Source of the DNA: Desulfuromonas sp. SDB
GTDB lineage: Bacteria > SDB-A
DNA: 6,218 nt
NCBI GenBank assembly: GCA_001412365.1
Contig: LKUE01000353.1
Span: 1 to 6,218, forward strand
Reading direction: 5' to 3'
Part shown: positions 5,225-6,218 of the stretch, piece by piece
How the letters are laid out: the number at the start of each line of letters is the position of its first letter
How positions within the stretch are numbered: position 1 is the stretch's first letter
Program-made: the position numbers and the translations under genes
The notes under the pieces: generated by a model
What the model saw: the letters and a program-made list of their open reading frames with translations, nothing else
What the model was told of the DNA's origin: nothing
Database searches by the model: none

Positions 5225-6218
5225 ATGAAAGAAGTATTAGTTCTCGTTTTTATGATTATCTCATTAAACCTTTATGCAAGTCCTGAATGGGGTGATGATG
5301 TATTGATTAATGATGGTCCATCCAAAGGAATGGCAATTGATTATGACAATACCGGTACCCTTTATGCCTGGGTACATGTTTACAACAGCAGCGGAATGGA
5401 TACTATGAAACTATATTCATCCCCCGATAGCGGCAGAAATTGGTATCTTAGAAAAAACAATCTTTTTGATGTAAGAGCCTTTGATATTGACGTAGTTAAC
5501 GGGAATTATTCATCATATCTCTTTTGTTATGTTGTGGACAACAACATCCTCAGGGTGATAAGGTACAATCTTCCCAATCTAACCTATGAAACTAACTCCA
5601 TGATTGATTACAGCAATAACGACAAACATTGGGTGGTGGCAAGGAATATTTCCAATGTTACCGGATATGTAATAAGAGTTGCCTATTCAGTAGATGTCCA
5701 GGGCAATTCAGATTCCACCGCAGTCTGGTATAGAGAATCAACCGATTCCGGTATAACCTGGGGCGATTCAGTTATAATTGCTTCCAACGATGATGGAGAC
5801 TGGGATGAAATTTTCGACTTTGCTTACGGGATGCACCTGGGAATGGGGTATTTTTATTTCTGCGGTTCAAGGAAAAGTACTTTTGACAATTATGCTCTTT
5901 GCTGGAGCAGTAACTTAAACTTTCCCCACCCCCTTATAATCTGGAATATTCAAGGCATTGATTACCGATATCCAAATATAGCGGTTTCCCGATCGATATC
6001 CGATTCGGCAAAAATCTGCATTGTTTACGGGCGCAAGGATATTACCGGGGATTGGTGCATCCATGCAGTAACCAGCAAGAACGGAGGAAATTCATTTACT
6101 CAGCAAACCATATTTGACAGTACTAATTTTGATGACAACTATCCAGTAGTGGATATCACTTCTAATGCATTTTACAGCGACACTTGTTTCATCTTAGCGT
6201 TCCGGACTTCATTCAGTT
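5225..6218 (+). CDS. Secreted Asp-box (BNR/sialidase-like) repeat protein, N-terminal 331 residues
   Basis: The frame opens at ATG 5225 behind AAGGAG and continues without a stop to the window end, so the C-terminus is missing. Residues 1-18 look like a signal peptide: Lys2, a hydrophobic core VLVLVFMIISLNL, and probable cleavage after Ala18, so the product is exported. Two good Asp-box motifs (S-x-D-x-G-x-x-W) are seen: SPDSGRNW at 66-73 and STDSGITW at 172-179. SKNGGNSF at 284-291 is a degenerate third. Each is preceded by a strand-like segment of the type seen in BNR/sialidase beta-propellers, and a fourth such segment starts near 307 (PVVDI). No set of sialidase catalytic arginines can be assigned, so enzymatic activity should not be assumed; adhesive or structural surface proteins share this fold. 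In related lineages such proteins often end in a type IX-like sorting domain, which would lie beyond the window. The gene is probably driven by the sigma-54 promoter at 5177. Its G+C is clearly higher than that of the divergent regulator. Confidence 0.85.
   Translation, partial: MKEVLVLVFMIISLNLYASPEWGDDVLINDGPSKGMAIDYDNTGTLYAWVHVYNSSGMDTMKLYSSPDSGRNWYLRKNNLFDVRAFDIDVVNGNYSSYLFCYVVDNNILRVIRYNLPNLTYETNSMIDYSNNDKHWVVARNISNVTGYVIRVAYSVDVQGNSDSTAVWYRESTDSGITWGDSVIIASNDDGDWDEIFDFAYGMHLGMGYFYFCGSRKSTFDNYALCWSSNLNFPHPLIIWNIQGIDYRYPNIAVSRSISDSAKICIVYGRKDITGDWCIHAVTSKNGGNSFTQQTIFDSTNFDDNYPVVDITSNAFYSDTCFILAFRTSFS

Overview
The window holds two incomplete genes transcribed away from each other, with a 266-base, very AT-rich control region between them. 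Both run off the window edges, so neither C-terminus is visible. The DNA suggests an AT-rich bacterium. Sampled 60-base stretches of the left gene are as low as about 23% G+C, and the right gene is richer, about 40-48% in sampled stretches. The combination of a giant kinase/ATPase/TPR/sigma-54 regulator with a secreted Asp-box (BNR) protein is reminiscent of Candidatus Cloacimonadota, WOR-3 or related Fibrobacterota/Bacteroidota-side lineages. That placement is inference from style and composition; no phylogenetic marker is present.

Left region (1-4958, minus strand): one uninterrupted reading frame of at least 1652 codons encodes a multidomain signalling protein. In order it has a Ser/Thr protein-kinase-like domain with a damaged nucleotide-binding site, a COG3899/AAA_16-type ATPase, twelve TPR-like units in exact 40-residue register, a GAF-like sensor domain, and a sigma-54-interacting AAA+ domain that is cut by the left edge. 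It is a predicted enhancer-binding transcription activator with an unusually long sensory N-terminus.

Middle (4959-5224): on the minus strand a good sigma-70-type promoter (TTGACA, 17-base spacer, AATAAT) precedes the regulator, and its -35 box lies inside a perfect 15-base palindrome. On the plus strand a -24/-12 sigma-54 promoter with exact GG-to-GC spacing precedes the right gene. Direct repeats and an imperfect dyad 160-180 bases upstream of the predicted start site are candidate activator-binding sites.

Right region (5225-6218, plus strand): the first 331 codons of a secreted protein with a signal peptide and at least two good Asp-box motifs, resembling sialidase-type beta-propeller proteins.

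The main reading is a local circuit: the regulator made on the minus strand probably activates the sigma-54 promoter of its divergently transcribed neighbour, so an exported protein would be controlled by kinase, ATPase, TPR and GAF inputs carried on one chain.
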